Assembly: GCF_964204645.1 (NCBI RefSeq)
Contig: NC_134026.1
Location: 30,256,650-30,320,649, forward strand
From: Tubulanus polymorphus
Taxonomy: Eukaryota > Nemertea > Palaeonemertea > Tubulaniformes > Tubulanidae
DNA: 64,000 nucleotides
Direction: 5' to 3'
Positions 23,901-38,879 of this stretch are shown one piece after another; the stretch's first letter is position 1, and each line of letters begins with the position of its first letter. The notes beneath the pieces are model-generated. The model saw only the letters and a program-made list of their open reading frames with translations. It searched no databases and was not told where the DNA came from. Both the position numbers and the translations under genes were made by a program.

Positions 23901-26900
23901 ATAAAATCGCTGGCGGGGATGTTTTAAGTAATTGTGATCCGGGGCAGATGTCTCCTCAAGGGACGGACATTTTTGAGCACCCCAATTTCTGAACCGTAAG
24001 ACACTTATTCGCTGAATAAGGAAAATATTTGAAAATACGCGATGAACAAGAATGGCGGCCATCCAGCAGATGTCTTCTGGCCATTTCTCAAATGCAATTA
24101 CACCCGAATAAAACGGGGAGGGCTCTTGGTTTAGACCGGGGGCAACCTAGTGACACTGCCTAGAGCAGGCTCTCTGAATAAAGGCGGCCAGCAGAGTAAC
24201 GAACGTTAAACAATCTAACGTTTTGTTAAACTATTTTAAGACACACACGTCATTCACAGAACGAACACCAAACATCTCCAATTAAAACCACGTGATTCGC
24301 CGTGTCCCGTCCGGAACGCCGTTTATTTTTGGATCGAAGCGAATTTGACTTCAATTTAAGGCGAAAACTTTATTGGATTTAACTGAGATAATTACGATGA
24401 TTATTCATTAGATGTGATAACATACTCTACATGATTTATACCAAATCGTTACGCGAAGAAAATGCGCCTATAGTTTTGTATTGTTGCCATGAGACATGAA
24501 GCTATTCAGACATTATTTACAATGTTTAAAGTTTGAGAGAATTGTGTAACATTTCGTTTCAAGAGTTCTAACCGTATGCGTTCACGATTCGGGCCGCTCA
24601 GTATACTATGAACCTCCCCGCTCTGTTGGATTATTATATCGTTTGATTTAAGCTCAATTTGGAAATGAAATAAATCTAACACAGTAATTAATATACCCGA
24701 GTCTATAAAACGAATCCAAACAGTGAAAAAATGTTAAATCATTGTAGACGTTATGGAAACCCATCAATAAAGACTGAAAGACGATAATCATAAGAAATTA
24801 AGAAATTACAAATTTAAGGTGGCCGTGCATGGTTGGTCCCAGTGGACGTGGAGTAGACATTCAATTCAATTATTCAATTATATTGTATTACTGTATAATT
24901 TGTATAATTTGTTATAACTTCTTTGTGAATAAAGATCTGATATATGATTATCATTAATTACTGATTGATCATTGTAGACATCATCACAACATCAGATTTA
25001 CAAAATTGATAGAATTGATAAATCACAAAATAACAGGTAAAACAGACAAGAAACAAAAGTTGGATAAAGTTTAAACATACAAGCAAAAATTCATTGTGAA
25101 TTTTTGATACAAATCATCAAACATTATTAGATTAACAGTAGCATTACACTATAATTGCATTCACTAGTTCATACGTCCGTGGTGCTCTCCACGTTTCATA
25201 TCTCTCTTGTTGGCATTGCGCAACGAAGCATCATGTTAGAAGCCGTCTGGTCCCGTCGGGAGATAAGATTCATGGGGGTTATATTCACCTCAGCGGTATC
25301 AATGAGAATGAAAGTGTCTGCATTATTTGAGCTGTTATTCCGGTATAATACTCCTCCTATTGTACCGGCAAAACGACAATAGAATAGAATCACATTGTAT
25401 GGACGGAAAAAATCATTTCCTGAGCTTTTCTTAAAGAGCAGGCGACATCGCCAAATTCCGGTGACATTTGTCTAGTGCGTGTAATTAATGATCGTGGCTT
25501 CAATCCACCGCAGGAGTTCTATTCAAAACTAACGTCTCATTCTTTCGGTAATGCGTCAATAGTTTAGTTATTGTTATGACAATACGTGGCATCATTATCA
25601 CAACTCGCTACAGACGAGTGCTTTACGAGACGAGAGAGGATCTTCTTCTATCAATTAACCGTGAAACTACCGTTTAATGAGACGAAGAATCCGTCGCGAA
25701 ATAATCGCACGAAGCCACTAAACTGGCTTTCAATCAGTAAGTCATGCGACATATGGCTATGCGAAAACATTTCTGACGTTTAAAATTGATCTTGAAAGTC
25801 TAACCAATTAATGACGAGGTCCTCAAGTGTTCAAGGCAATCACTTGATTTCAATATTTGATAGCGCGTCCATTTAGCTGCAGAGATAGGTTTCATGTCGG
25901 GATGTTAGTAAGGACAGCTGTCAGAACTGAAGTCTGCCCCACCACTTCAAACTAGACTCTCGACAACACCTTTCGGCTAGATATATTTTGATGTTTATGG
26001 GGATAGCAGCGACCTTTCCTATAATACAGAGAGAGTTCTTTAGCTAATTATTTTGAGCTACCAGGTGCGTGAGATCTGTTAGAATAGTATATTTCTGATA
26101 ATTGATTTGGTGGGGAAAAAACTGCAGTTTGCCTGCGAATTAGCGCTGATGAATAAACGTAATTCGTCGTTTAATTGATTATAAATTGGATTACCGACGT
26201 ATCCTGGTTCCGACGACGTTTACAACACGCAAAAAAGATGCGAGATGCAGAGCTGCAGCCGATAGCTTCTGCTGCCCCTCCTCGATTCTCTTATTCAAAA
26301 CTGTTAATGTTATTTCGACGATGAATCACTTATTTTGTACCTGCAAACAATTAGTTCTGAATCCCCATTTTGTCGGCTGAAATTTCTACTGTCAAGGGAC
26401 GCGACGAAAACTTTGCACGTAATTATCGACTGAAAGAAGGTCAACTTTGCCACTTTCGACAGGATCCTTCGTTAATTGTGTTATCGCTGGGCGTTTAACA
26501 AACCAATTACGAAAAGAAACATATTGCCCGCTAGGAAAATCAAAACTTGACAATTTATGTTGCAAACAGATCTTTTAGCAGTTTTGATTGAAAAGATAAA
26601 TGTCCCGCGTGTCATCGGTGGTTAAACGTGTTAGTTGGGTTTATTCTAGTCGGCCATCTGTACACAGTTGTTCGGTACTCAGAGTGTGTAATTGAATTAA
26701 TGAAGAAAAATCTGCGTTAAGTAAAATGATTGACAGCAACGATAAAAGTTGCCATTGTGCTCGGCACGCTACAGCTCCTTGTCGTCTAGAAATATGGCCA
26801 TTATTTTTTTTTATCATCCACTGCTTTACCACGACCTTATACAGAATCACCGGAACGATTGCTCTGCGACCGCCCGCCAGCCATATCTCGCCGGTAACGA

Positions 26901-27230
26901 CTGGCAGGCCATCGACGCCGGCAACGACGTATCACTTTCTGCGATGCGACACAATCGTCTCTCACAGTCTCTACAATTCTACCACTTTATTCCGACTCGT
27001 ATCGCAATCGACTGCGTGAAGCCCAACGCACACGACGCAGGGAAACGCGGCCCAGACGAAACATATTTCCGAGCGTTTCCCTGCGTCCTGTGCTTAACAT
27101 CGTTTTTCCGCATCGTGGGTAGGCCTACGTGCATTCCGTTAAGCTCAAGGTTTTTTTAAGACACGAATAATGAACGCTATATTACTCCACTGGCAATCAA
27201 CTGCTGCCTTTCTAACTAGTACACCGTACG
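20901..27230. other. 6.3-kb intergenic region upstream of VAX
   Basis: No exon I can support on either strand. The first few hundred bases presumably hold the VAX promoter. Several 60-135 codon open frames occur (for example near 23.8, 25.2 and 26.8 kb) but lack splice context or recognisable motifs. A palindromic repeat relic lies at about 23592-23687. Long-range enhancers of VAX are plausible but not visible by eye. Confidence 0.45.
23592..23687. repeat. foldback repeat, CAGTT...ACTCACAACTGT family
   Basis: The right end TTTTAACTCACAACTGTCGAACTGTATCCTG matches the element at 33433-33545, and the left end GTTTCACAGTTGAAAGTTGAAC is its degenerate inverted partner. Confidence 0.45.
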
Positions 27231-27371
27231 GTGCTGCCTCTATACTCATCGTTAGCGGACTTTTTATACACTAACATGAACTGACTCTGGCAACCTACAT
27301 AACCTCGACTCCCAGAGTAAATTCTTGTTAGTGTATGAAAATTCCGCTAATGATGAGCATAGCGGCAGCAC
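27231..27371. mobile_element. GTGCTGCC foldback MITE, copy 1 (141 bp)
   Basis: Ends are inverted: GTGCTGCCTCTATACTCATC on the left and, reading in from the right, GTGCTGCCGCTATGCTCATC, continuing through ATTAGCGGA and TACACTAAC for about 46 bp. Copy 2 is at 44045-44173. There is no coding capacity; target duplication is unclear. Confidence 0.7.
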
Positions 27372-28064
27372 TTACTGGGGCAATGTTTGGCTCACCCTAA
27401 CAAGTGTATGAACTATGAAACCTTTTGGGATAATGTTTGTAGATCCTGTGTGTGATATTTAAAATGTTGCTTTGTAAATAATTGCAATTTTGTAGCTATA
27501 TTTATTGTTAGGATGAATAAACGTAAAATCTATTCTAATCTAGTCGACATGCGGCACCGACTACGGGTAATAAATAATTCCTATTACACATGTAGCTGTA
27601 TTGCGTTGGTCCAATATGAATTCAGTCTCCTCGATTTAAAAAAAATAAAAGGCATATGATAATTATAATTAAAAAACAATTATTTTATTCACTTACAAAA
27701 TTATTTTATGGTCGACATATTAAACAAGGTTTCAATAATGAAGTGACAATTGAATTTTACAGACATTAATGATTTCATCGAATGAGAACAACTGAAAATC
27801 TTTTAAAATTACAAAAATTGTTATACCTGCAATTGAAAAAACTTTCACAGAAAAACGACTAGAATAAAATAGTAGTACAGAGTAATTGCAGATACTTTAT
27901 ATAAAAAACCTTTTTCTATTCTGAATTATTACATACAAAAAGTCAAAAAGAATGTTACAATCATCCATCAAAAAGACACGATAAAATCTTACTCGAGAAA
28001 ATTCTTGATTGCTTAATGAATTTTTTTAAGAAATATAAAATCCAGCTAGAACAATGAGCGTGTC
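27372..28064. other. intergenic, AT-rich
   Basis: Very AT-rich spacer downstream of the PCGF gene, probably including its 3' untranslated region. No further feature seen. Confidence 0.45.
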
Positions 28065-29916
<1,852 letters not shown>

Positions 29917-32900
29917 ATGGCGGTTAATGAAGCTAGAACCGGCGCTGATAAAATGATGTTCGATCCGATTAAATCCATACAGGATGAAGCTCATGTCAAA
30001 AGTATGGATGAGTACAGAGCGATGTATGAGGAATCTATTGAGAATCCGGAGAGATTCTGGGGTGAAATAGCTAAACAATTCTACTGGAAATCACCACCTC
30101 AACCCGGTCAATTCCTGCAATACAATATCGACGTTCGAAAAGGCCCAGTCAGCATCAAATGGATGGATGGCGCTATAACTAATATCTGTTACAACGTATT
30201 GGATCGTAATATTGAAAAAGGGCTTGGTGAAAATGTGGCTTTTTACTGGTAAGTAATGATGAAACAATATACACACGGACTTTATTGACCTTCCGGTGAC
30301 CCCCTATTGACCTTTTTTTTGCAAAAACCTGTCCCAGGCTAATCAATACGTTTTTAATTTATTTGACATTTTAGGGAAGGAAATGAACCCGGAGATGAAG
30401 CAAAGATTACGTATAACGATGTTTTACGTGAAACCTGTAAAATTGCTAATGTCTTAAAAGCAAAAGGTAATAATCAATAATATTGATTATTATTTTGTAA
30501 ATTTGTTTTTTTGAGTTTTTAGCAGAGTGATAGGCCTATCAACCGCAAGCATTGCTCCAGACCTGCTGCTGTTCGATTATAGAAATATTCAAATGTAATT
30601 AATTATTCAACTGGACTTTTTTTTAATCTTCATCAATTCATTTGTTTTGATTTATTCAGGAATTAAAGTAAATAAACAAAAATGAATGATAAATCTGAAT
30701 TCTGTTAATTATACTCTTAATTTATTTTTTTTTGGCAGGAGTACAGAAGGGTGATAGAGTATGTATATATTTGCCGATGGTTCCATATTTAGTCTATGCA
30801 ATGCTCGCTTGTGCCCGGATAGGAGTTATACATTCCATTGTGGTAAGAATGAAACAAGTTTTGGGCACTTCTTCATACGTGTTATATTTGATTTAAAAAT
30901 GCATGCATGACGCGGGTCAAAAATCAACTACAATTTGAGTATGTTCTATAATGGACTATTATTCATACAGATTAGATAAGCTTATTCACTGACGACCACC
31001 ACAGTCCCGTCTGCTGACCTCATCAGACCAATGTCTACTGATTAATCTAAAAGTGACCTCTTGATATTCATCAATTGATATATTTTCATAAATGATATAT
31101 TTATAGTTTGGAGGATACTCATCAGCAGCGCTAGGTGAAAGAATTCTCGATGCTAAAGCTAAAGTTTTGATAACTGCAGGTACGCTGTGTTTGTAGAAAT
31201 TATTTTTTCAACAAGTGTTTAGTGTCAGAACAAACGTTGAATACAATACAATAATTATGCTCAGATTCTGGATTGGTCAAGTTTAGTGTGAACCCTAGTC
31301 AAACAAAGTCAATGATGACCAACCTTACTCATGTGAGAGTTGAACTCCATTATTTTTTGTCGAGTTCCTTAATGAACTGTAAATTATAGTTTTCAATCTG
31401 AGACTTTGAACGTTGATCTAAATTTCAACCTGACCACTGGTCCCGATTAATTTGATTTGACTGCCAGGAGTCTACTCTATTTATTTCATGTTGGTAATAT
31501 TTGAATTTGATTTGTTTATTTAGATGGTGTTTTTAGAGCAACGAAATTAATCAACTTGAAAGAAATAGCGGACGGTGCTTTAAAGATCTGTGAATCTAAG
31601 TATGTTTGATTTGAACGATCGTGTTTTTGAATCATCCATTTCTTTAACTAATCGAATGATGTTGTTCATACAGAAATCATGAAGTTGATCACTGCATCGT
31701 ATTACAACATCTGACAGGACCTGAAAACGGACCAAACGATAATGATCCGCCGGCTAAGAGGCCGTGTCATAAATTACAGGTAAAAATAAGCACCAATTCG
31801 CCATCTATTAGATGAAAATCGCATTAACACAAAAGAAAAAAAACAGAAATAAATTATACTGAAAACTCAGGGAAACAGAAATAAATCAGGGGATTTATAA
31901 ATGGGTGGAAAGTGGCCACCCTGAAAAAACTGCCGAATCTTGTGTTCATCCTAAATGCAACTGATATGATTTGCATCGAGACTTTCATTCACAGTTAAGT
32001 CTTCTATAATTGAAGGTTGTTTGGAATGATAAAAGAGATGTGTGGTGGCACAATGTCGTAAAGAATGTATCGGAATCATGTGACGTCGAATGGATGAACG
32101 CTGAAGATCCTCTATTCATGTTATACACGAGGTATTCAACTTTACGTATGTTTTAAAGACGTATAACGACGATTGAAATGATTTTTGATTGTGTTTGTGA
32201 TGTGTTATTTTGTAGTGGTTCGACCGGGAAACCGAAGGGTGTTTTACACACAGTCGCTGGTTATATGTTATACACGGCTACTACATTTAAATACACATTT
32301 GATTATAAACCGGGAGATGTTTATTTCTGTACAGCTGATATAGGATGGATCACTGGACATAGTTACGTTGTATACGGACCAATGGCTAACGGAGCTACCA
32401 GTGTTTTGGTAAGAGTTTAAGCCACTAGGGATCATTCATTTATTACGTACACATTAAGGGGGAGGGGGAGGGGTTAGTGCAATTGCGTACTGTAATGCTT
32501 AATGTATATGAAAAAATGGCTGATTTTGTGTACGGGAAAGGGTGTAGAAAAAGTCAAATTTCATGTGTATGTAATAAATGAATGATCCCTTTGCTCTCGG
32601 GAATTTCACTATGTTTATTACTACTCAGAAAATTCAAGGGATAATCCGAGTTCATCATGATACCAAATAGCTCATTTGCTGTTTATGTTCATGTATTACA
32701 ATGTTTTGGTTACAGTTTAAATCATACTTAATATTTAATTTTGGTTCATTTTCAGTTCGAAGGAGTTCCTACGTATCCAGATCCCAGTCGATTCTGGACG
32801 ATAGTTGATAAATATCGGGTGAATTCGTTCTACACAGCTCCTACTGCTATCAGAGCTCTCATGAAAGCTGGTGACGATATCGTCAAAAAGTAAGAGTTTC

Positions 32901-34554
32901 AACATCCGTTTTGTGTCTTAATTGTTCTTCTTTCCGCTAAACGTTCAGCTGTTGATTTCAATTAATTGTAGATCGAGTCGAAACTCTCTGAGAATTCTAG
33001 GCACAGTCGGAGAACCGATAAATCCAGAAGCGTGGTTATGGTATCATAAAGTAGTTGGTGAAAACAAGTGTGCAATTGTAGACACTTTCTGGCAAACAGA
33101 AACTGTAAGTATACTGATTAATGTTAATGGTTTATTATGGTTGATATTTGGTCATAACTCTAATATTGAATTATAATTTACAGGGTGGTCATGTGCTAAC
33201 ACCTCTACCTGGCTGTACCCCGACTAAACCTGGATCGGCAGTACGTAAAATCATCGAGCAATTTTACCTAAAACCGTTCGCTGAACTCGATAGAAATCGA
33301 GAAATGTAGATTTCGATTGATTTTCTGTTTGTAGACATTTCCATTCTTCGGTATCATTCCGAAGATATTAGACGACAATGGTAAAGAGATAGAAGGAGCT
33401 GGTGAAGGTTATTTAGTAAGTAGTAAATTACTGGGTCCAGTTACACAGTTCTGAGTTAAGATTTGACCCTGGGTTAAAACATTGAAAATGAACTAAATTT
33501 AACTCAGAGTTAACTCTAACTCACAACTGTGGAACTGTGTCCTGAATATTAATTCACTCTATTATAGATTTTCCTACAAAAACTGTGTCCAATCTGATAT
33601 TTATAGGTGTTTACCAAACCATGGCCGGGAATAATGAGAACCGTTTATGGAAACCACGAAAGATATGAAACTACATACTTCAAAAAGTTTGAAGGCTATT
33701 ACTGCACCGGAGATGGTGGGTTTAATAAGTTCGATGACTAAAAAGAAAAAGTTCACAGATATTTGAAATTTGATTAATTTCACGCAGTGTTTCATTGACT
33801 CGTTGCAAATTGAATGAGTGATTAGATTACAGTTGAGTTGTTTGTTGTCTGTAGGAGCCAGGCGAGATGAAGACGGTTATTTATGGGTAACCGGTAGAAT
33901 TGATGATATGTTAAATGTATCCGGTCATCTGTTGAGTACGGCAGAAATAGAGTCAGCGTTGATTGAACATCCAGCAGTAGTCGAAGCTGCCGTCGTATCT
34001 CGACCTCATGATGTTAAAGGAGAAGCTACCTACTGTTTCGTCACACTAGCTGATGTAAGATTCATTTTTCTCACTGATTTGTTCAAACTCTTGTTAAGTC
34101 ATCAAAGCTGAGACAGGGTGATCACTAACCTGGAAATCAGGGAAAAGTTGAATTAAGTGTTGTGGAGTTTACTTATCCGCATACAAATACAAATTGTACT
34201 AAAAAATATATTTATTTCCAGGGTCACACTTTTGATGAAAATCTAGTGAAAGAGCTTAAAATTAAAGGTAAAAATGATTTGGTCGATTTTATCCTCGTAA
34301 GGTATTCATTATTCATTGCGGTATATTTATAATTGTTTGATGGTATTGTAGTGAGATCTAAAATTGGACCGTTCGCGAGCCCTGAGAATATACAAGAAGC
34401 GCCCGGTTTACCGAAAACTCGTTCAGGAAAAATCATGCGTAGAATATTGCGTAAGATCGCGCGTGGTGTAAACGAGGATCTCGGTGATATTTCAACGCTA
34501 GCCGATCCTGCGGTCATCGACGTTCTGTTCAACAAGAGAAAATCTGCCTTGTAA
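29917..34554 (+). CDS. acss2: cytosolic/nuclear acetyl-CoA synthetase (ACSS2 type)
   Basis: Sixteen exons: 29917-30248, 30375-30466, 30739-30842, 31107-31179, 31524-31599, 31674-31779, 32016-32131, 32216-32408, 32756-32889, 32972-33104, 33184-33240, 33335-33415, 33607-33715, 33855-34054, 34222-34267, 34352-34554. All are GT-AG with consistent phases; 684 aa, against about 700 for vertebrate ACSS2. The enzyme makes acetyl-CoA from acetate, ATP and CoA via acetyl-AMP. Landmarks: an N-terminal ACS domain ([20 protein letters not shown]), the adenylate P-loop [15 protein letters not shown] (300-308), [17 protein letters not shown], the [10 protein letters not shown] core, [22 protein letters not shown] hinge region, and the catalytic lysine K644 in [11 protein letters not shown]. 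No mitochondrial presequence is evident, so the cytosolic form is favoured. It feeds lipid synthesis and histone acetylation. Confidence 0.96.
32428..32589. mobile_element. 162-bp MITE in ACSS2 intron 8
   Basis: Terminal inverted repeats of about 25 bp with one mismatch: GGGATCATTCATTTATTACG at the left and the inverted GGGATCATTCATTTATTACA at the right. The interior is non-coding and carries a G-rich run. It leaves the splice sites intact. Confidence 0.7.
33433..33545. repeat. foldback repeat in ACSS2 intron 12
   Basis: Left arm GTCCAGTTACACAGTTCTGAGTTA is complementary to right arm TAACTCACAACTGTGGAACTGTGTCC. Related palindromes lie at 23592-23687 and 57318-57400. Confidence 0.6.
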
Positions 34555-36600
34555 AAATAATCTCAACATCAACGAAAAGAGAATCATCGACCCGGTTCTA
34601 GGACAGTCGTCAGCGAGTTCACATTTGATTCTATGCAGTTTAACTAAGTTAAATCTGAAGTCAATATTAAGTACCTTGGAACCGGTTCATGATTTCAGAA
34701 CCTGTTCCCACATATCATCCATCATCTCGATATCGAAGAACTCCTTTTAAAATTTGTTAAATGATTATTTTAATGAATTGCGGTTCGCTAAAGGAATTTG
34801 ATTCTGCCTTTTTGTGTTATCTACCTCTGGATACGGTGAACTGATTAGCAATGGAAGTATTTTTGTAGAAATTTGATGAAGATTGTAACGTATCAGCAGC
34901 AGAATGAATTATTGTTCTGTATTTTGTAAGATACTGGGAATAAGGAAGTTTGAATTTAAAACACTGGCAGCAGCAGCAGCAGCATCAGCAGCAGCAGCAG
35001 CAGCTCTATAGATAGATATATAAACTCGAATCCACTCATCACAGTTTTATGAATTCTCAGTGTTGTGATGTTTGTAACAACTTTCTATAGTATGTTAGCA
35101 GTCGCGGATCTAGGGGGTCTAATGGGCCTTGTACAACAGCCCTCATATATTTAGAGTTGCCCTTTTTCTGAATGAATCTTACTACTTGGGAATAATACAA
35201 AAATACTAGGCCATCCACAAATGTTCAAAAGTGAAGCCTTGATAATAGTACACATCCAAATATTTCTCTTCAATGATCAAAAATGTGACGCAAGGCCTTC
35301 AAAGTAGTCCCTTTAGATCCGCCCCTGATTAGATACTTGGTTTCACTTAAACAACCAACTGTTAAAGATTTCTCTGTCAATTCTTCTATTGTTGATGATT
35401 TGTTCACTTTTTTGCGATCGATAATTTGAAAATGAAAGATGTTTTTGATGATTGAAACCAAGGGTTGGGTAGATTAGATAATTAGTATAGCACATTCCAG
35501 GTGTTATTTCTGTGTGCTAATATATAATATTTCATTACGTAAATATTTTGTAAAATTGTTAATATGCAAATGAGTAAAACTCAAATGAACTTAGAATAGT
35601 TTGAACTATTATGAGGAGTTATTTTCATAGTAAAACTATGGACTCTAATGTAATGTCCATAGTTAAACGTATCTTGTTGATTAGAAGCATTTGAATTTTC
35701 AAATTCAGTTTAGTTTGTCATTCTCACAAGAGGCCATTCATGATTTAAATAACATGAGCAAAATGTTTACCAATTTTGATAACGCCCTCGACTTATGGGT
35801 ATTTCATGAATTGAATTGACTCTAAACACTTTAGACATGACTTCATAGATTAATGTTTGTGGTTTTCTGATTTCAACCTGTTTTTCACAGCTCTCTGTTT
35901 GGTTATGTTAGAATTTACTGCGTGCTTAGATTTCCGATGATTAATACATAAGAGATAGATATGAGCTTTAGAACATGATTGTAAGAGTTGTATTGGTTTC
36001 AGATTGTCACGTCATGTATGTTGTTAATGACATATTTTTATCCATGAATGCTGTGTGTTTTTTATTCTGAACCGATTCGAATAATTTACAGTGAAGTTAT
36101 TTATAAGGGATTCAATTGAAAAAAAAAAAACGTTCACAACTCGATATTTCTAAAGCTTTTTTTTTTAACCTGTAAAATCAATCAATGTTTTATTTTCATG
36201 AAAAACATGAACTGTTAATATAGTTATCAGTTGGGTTTCTGACGTCAAACTAATGAATAGAATGAATGGTAACAGTAGGTCTACCCCAGCTGTTCGTATT
36301 CTTGGAATAATGAAGACTAAAAACAATTTCATTAATCACCTATCCTAAGCTTGTTATTTTTCAGAGAAGACAATATCGTACAAAGGATTATATTTTTGAG
36401 AAAAAAAACTGCCAAACATGGTCTCATTTCATTCTACTTAGTTTTTTTTTTCAAATCTATAACACAATCTTTCCCGCCTTTAAAATGAACAAAGTTTATA
36501 TAAATTCGACTATAATTTGATATTTTCTGACTTCGAATCGGTTAAACTATGTTTAATATACAATTATGTAGTGTATATTGTGGAATAAACGACTAAAACT
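34555..36600 (+). other. probable long 3' flank / 3' UTR of ACSS2
   Basis: AT-rich, no coding exon. It holds a CAG-repeat microsatellite at 34967-35003, and an AATAAA at 36584-36589 that could end a very long transcript; nearer cleavage sites cannot be excluded. Confidence 0.35.
34967..35003. repeat. CAG trinucleotide microsatellite
   Basis: About twelve CAG units interrupted once by CAT, 410 nt after the ACSS2 stop codon, so probably in the 3' UTR. Confidence 0.85.
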
Positions 36601-38879
36601 AAAAAAAGTTATTTCATTTATCAATGTTGTCTTTTCTCTCTCAAAATACCAAAGGAGCTTGCTGGTGTGAACGCGCTTTGTCCGTTCTAAGGACTAAGTA
36701 GTTTAGAGTAATGATCATTCTTCTGATATTTCCCCCCTTTAGATACGAACAATATTGAGCAATGTAGTTTTGGGAGAATAGCCCAATTTTGACCCCTTTA
36801 GCCAATATTAGAAGAATAACGACGCATAGTATGTACATCGAGATAAGTGCTGTTAAAATGGTTTTGTAAGTGGATTCATTTGATGTTGATGCGTCTACAC
36901 GAAACATGCGATGTCAACAGTTTCCGTTCATTCTACCCGCTTTTATCCGAGACCTGTTTCCTGAATTTAGTCTCACCTGCCTCCATCGTATTCCCTCGAG
37001 CCGATCGTACGTCGCGCTATTTGGATCAGGCATTCTCTACCCGCTAATATAATATCAAATTGAACAGCAAATCTAATCTATGAAATGTATTTACCGTCAC
37101 CTAGGTAACAAATTATTCTGAGCAAAATCCGGACTATTTTTGGAATTAATTTGTTTGAATTTTGGCTGAGTGGGTTCTGTAAATCAGTTGGTCGTGTATT
37201 TACGACCCGCCCGCTAATTCTATTTACTAGATGTTTTAAATAGAGTTCGCTGCGCTATTTATAGTCACTGTCGCGTGATTTTTTCTTGATACATCCACAT
37301 TTTATTTACAATTGTTCCGTAGTGTGCGAGTTTAATAATACAGCGGAATTCCCCCTCCGGGGAAACAGCAGACCATGAAAACAGACGATGTTTGTTGGAG
37401 TTGCGGGGCTGTAAACATCGTTAATAAAATAAAACAATAGCACGACAGAGTTTTTAAATTGAATATGTATTTGTTCTAACAAAGATAATGTATGTATAAA
37501 AATAAATCTAGAGCAAAACATTTTTTTTTCATTTGAATCATTTTCAGTCAGAACACAATATATTCATCATAAGCAGCATGAGATCAGCGTAGTCAATTAC
37601 ACAACAGTGATTGTGAGGTTGAGCTTCATATGCCCGACATTGTGACTTTTGATCAGTTTATCATGATCTAATAAGATTAAAACCTAAACATTCTTGATTA
37701 ATTAAACCATCAGCTAGGAGAACATCATCATTTCGGTTTCAACTTCGGTTTCAAATTGTTTCCGGCATTTTTCACTTCTTCAGCAGAATGTTCATTGTAA
37801 AAAAAACGCTAAAACACTGCGGCAAATAGTTCAGTTGTACTATGTTTATCGCATTGTGGACGCATCGTCACAGCGTCTGAAGAGCCGAAAATCTCTGCCG
37901 TAAATCTGAAAAAAATACTAATGACGTCACAAACTATTTTCTGGTTGGTTACATTTCAGTGACTAAAAGTGCAGAGACAGCCCCGGCGTCAGAAAGTATA
38001 TGAATTCTAACCGCACGATCCGTGGTGAATTTCGTGACTAACGCTTCGTATTTCGTGAAAGGTATTTCATCAATATTCCGAAAGTGTTTTGCTTTTTCTT
38101 GCGGATCAAATTGTGGCAATCCCCGATGATGCAATATCAATCAGTCCCTTTTTCTAATGGCACCATGAAAATAAAGCGGGCAGAAATATGATGCACAATG
38201 GGCGTCACCAGGAACTTCAGGGCGGGGAGGTCGAAATCGGCGATCACGGAACACGGGTGCCAAAGGAGCAAGCTAATCCCCAGAGCAGCGGCTTTGGGCA
38301 TCCTCTTCAAGAAAACTATGAACATCAGGTGCTTCAGATGCGTTTTCCAAGCATTTTGATAAGGACTTTTAAGTTCGAATCCCAATGAAAATGCATAATT
38401 GTGACCTCACGAATAAGATGAGCGGAACTCGAATTTCAAGGTTGCTTTCCCCAACCCCGATCCCTGGTGACCCCCACGAACAGATTTCACTTTTCTGTTT
38501 GAACTTATTAGATGAATTTTATGATGCACCTGAGATACTTGAAGTAATCAATTCACTCGCGTGATTCAGAACTGGGTCTAATTCGGTGTGTCATAAAGAG
38601 GGCTATATTTAACTATTAATGACATTTCATTTCCTGATTGATTGTATCCCTGAGTTCATACTACGTCACACGCAGTGCGCGGTGAATGTTAAATTCATCC
38701 ACACACACACACTTGCACGTAGGCCTACATCATTATCAAGGATTTTCCCAATGCAATTGAACATCATACAACATGTTACCCCTTAATCGTAATCATTGAA
38801 TATACTTTCTATTTCCCAGGCTATCTCTTCCGAACACTGAAAGCACACGTACCTATATTCAGCAAAGGTTAAACCAATG
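36601..38879. other. intergenic between ACSS2 and Mos
   Basis: No recognised gene. On the minus strand two open stretches (38137-38385 and 37949-38140) have coding-like composition, ending in an acidic and hydrophobic stretch SDAGAVSALLVTEM, but match no family I know. A short CA repeat lies near 38700. Confidence 0.4.

Noticed and set aside
25155-25393. Open frames on both strands at the same place
   Set aside because: The minus-strand product looks mildly protein-like but matches no family I know and has no exon context.
26726-27159. Overlapping plus-strand frames of 97 and 136 codons
   Set aside because: No motif, no splice signals in register, and two frames open together suggest chance in a locally GC-richer stretch.
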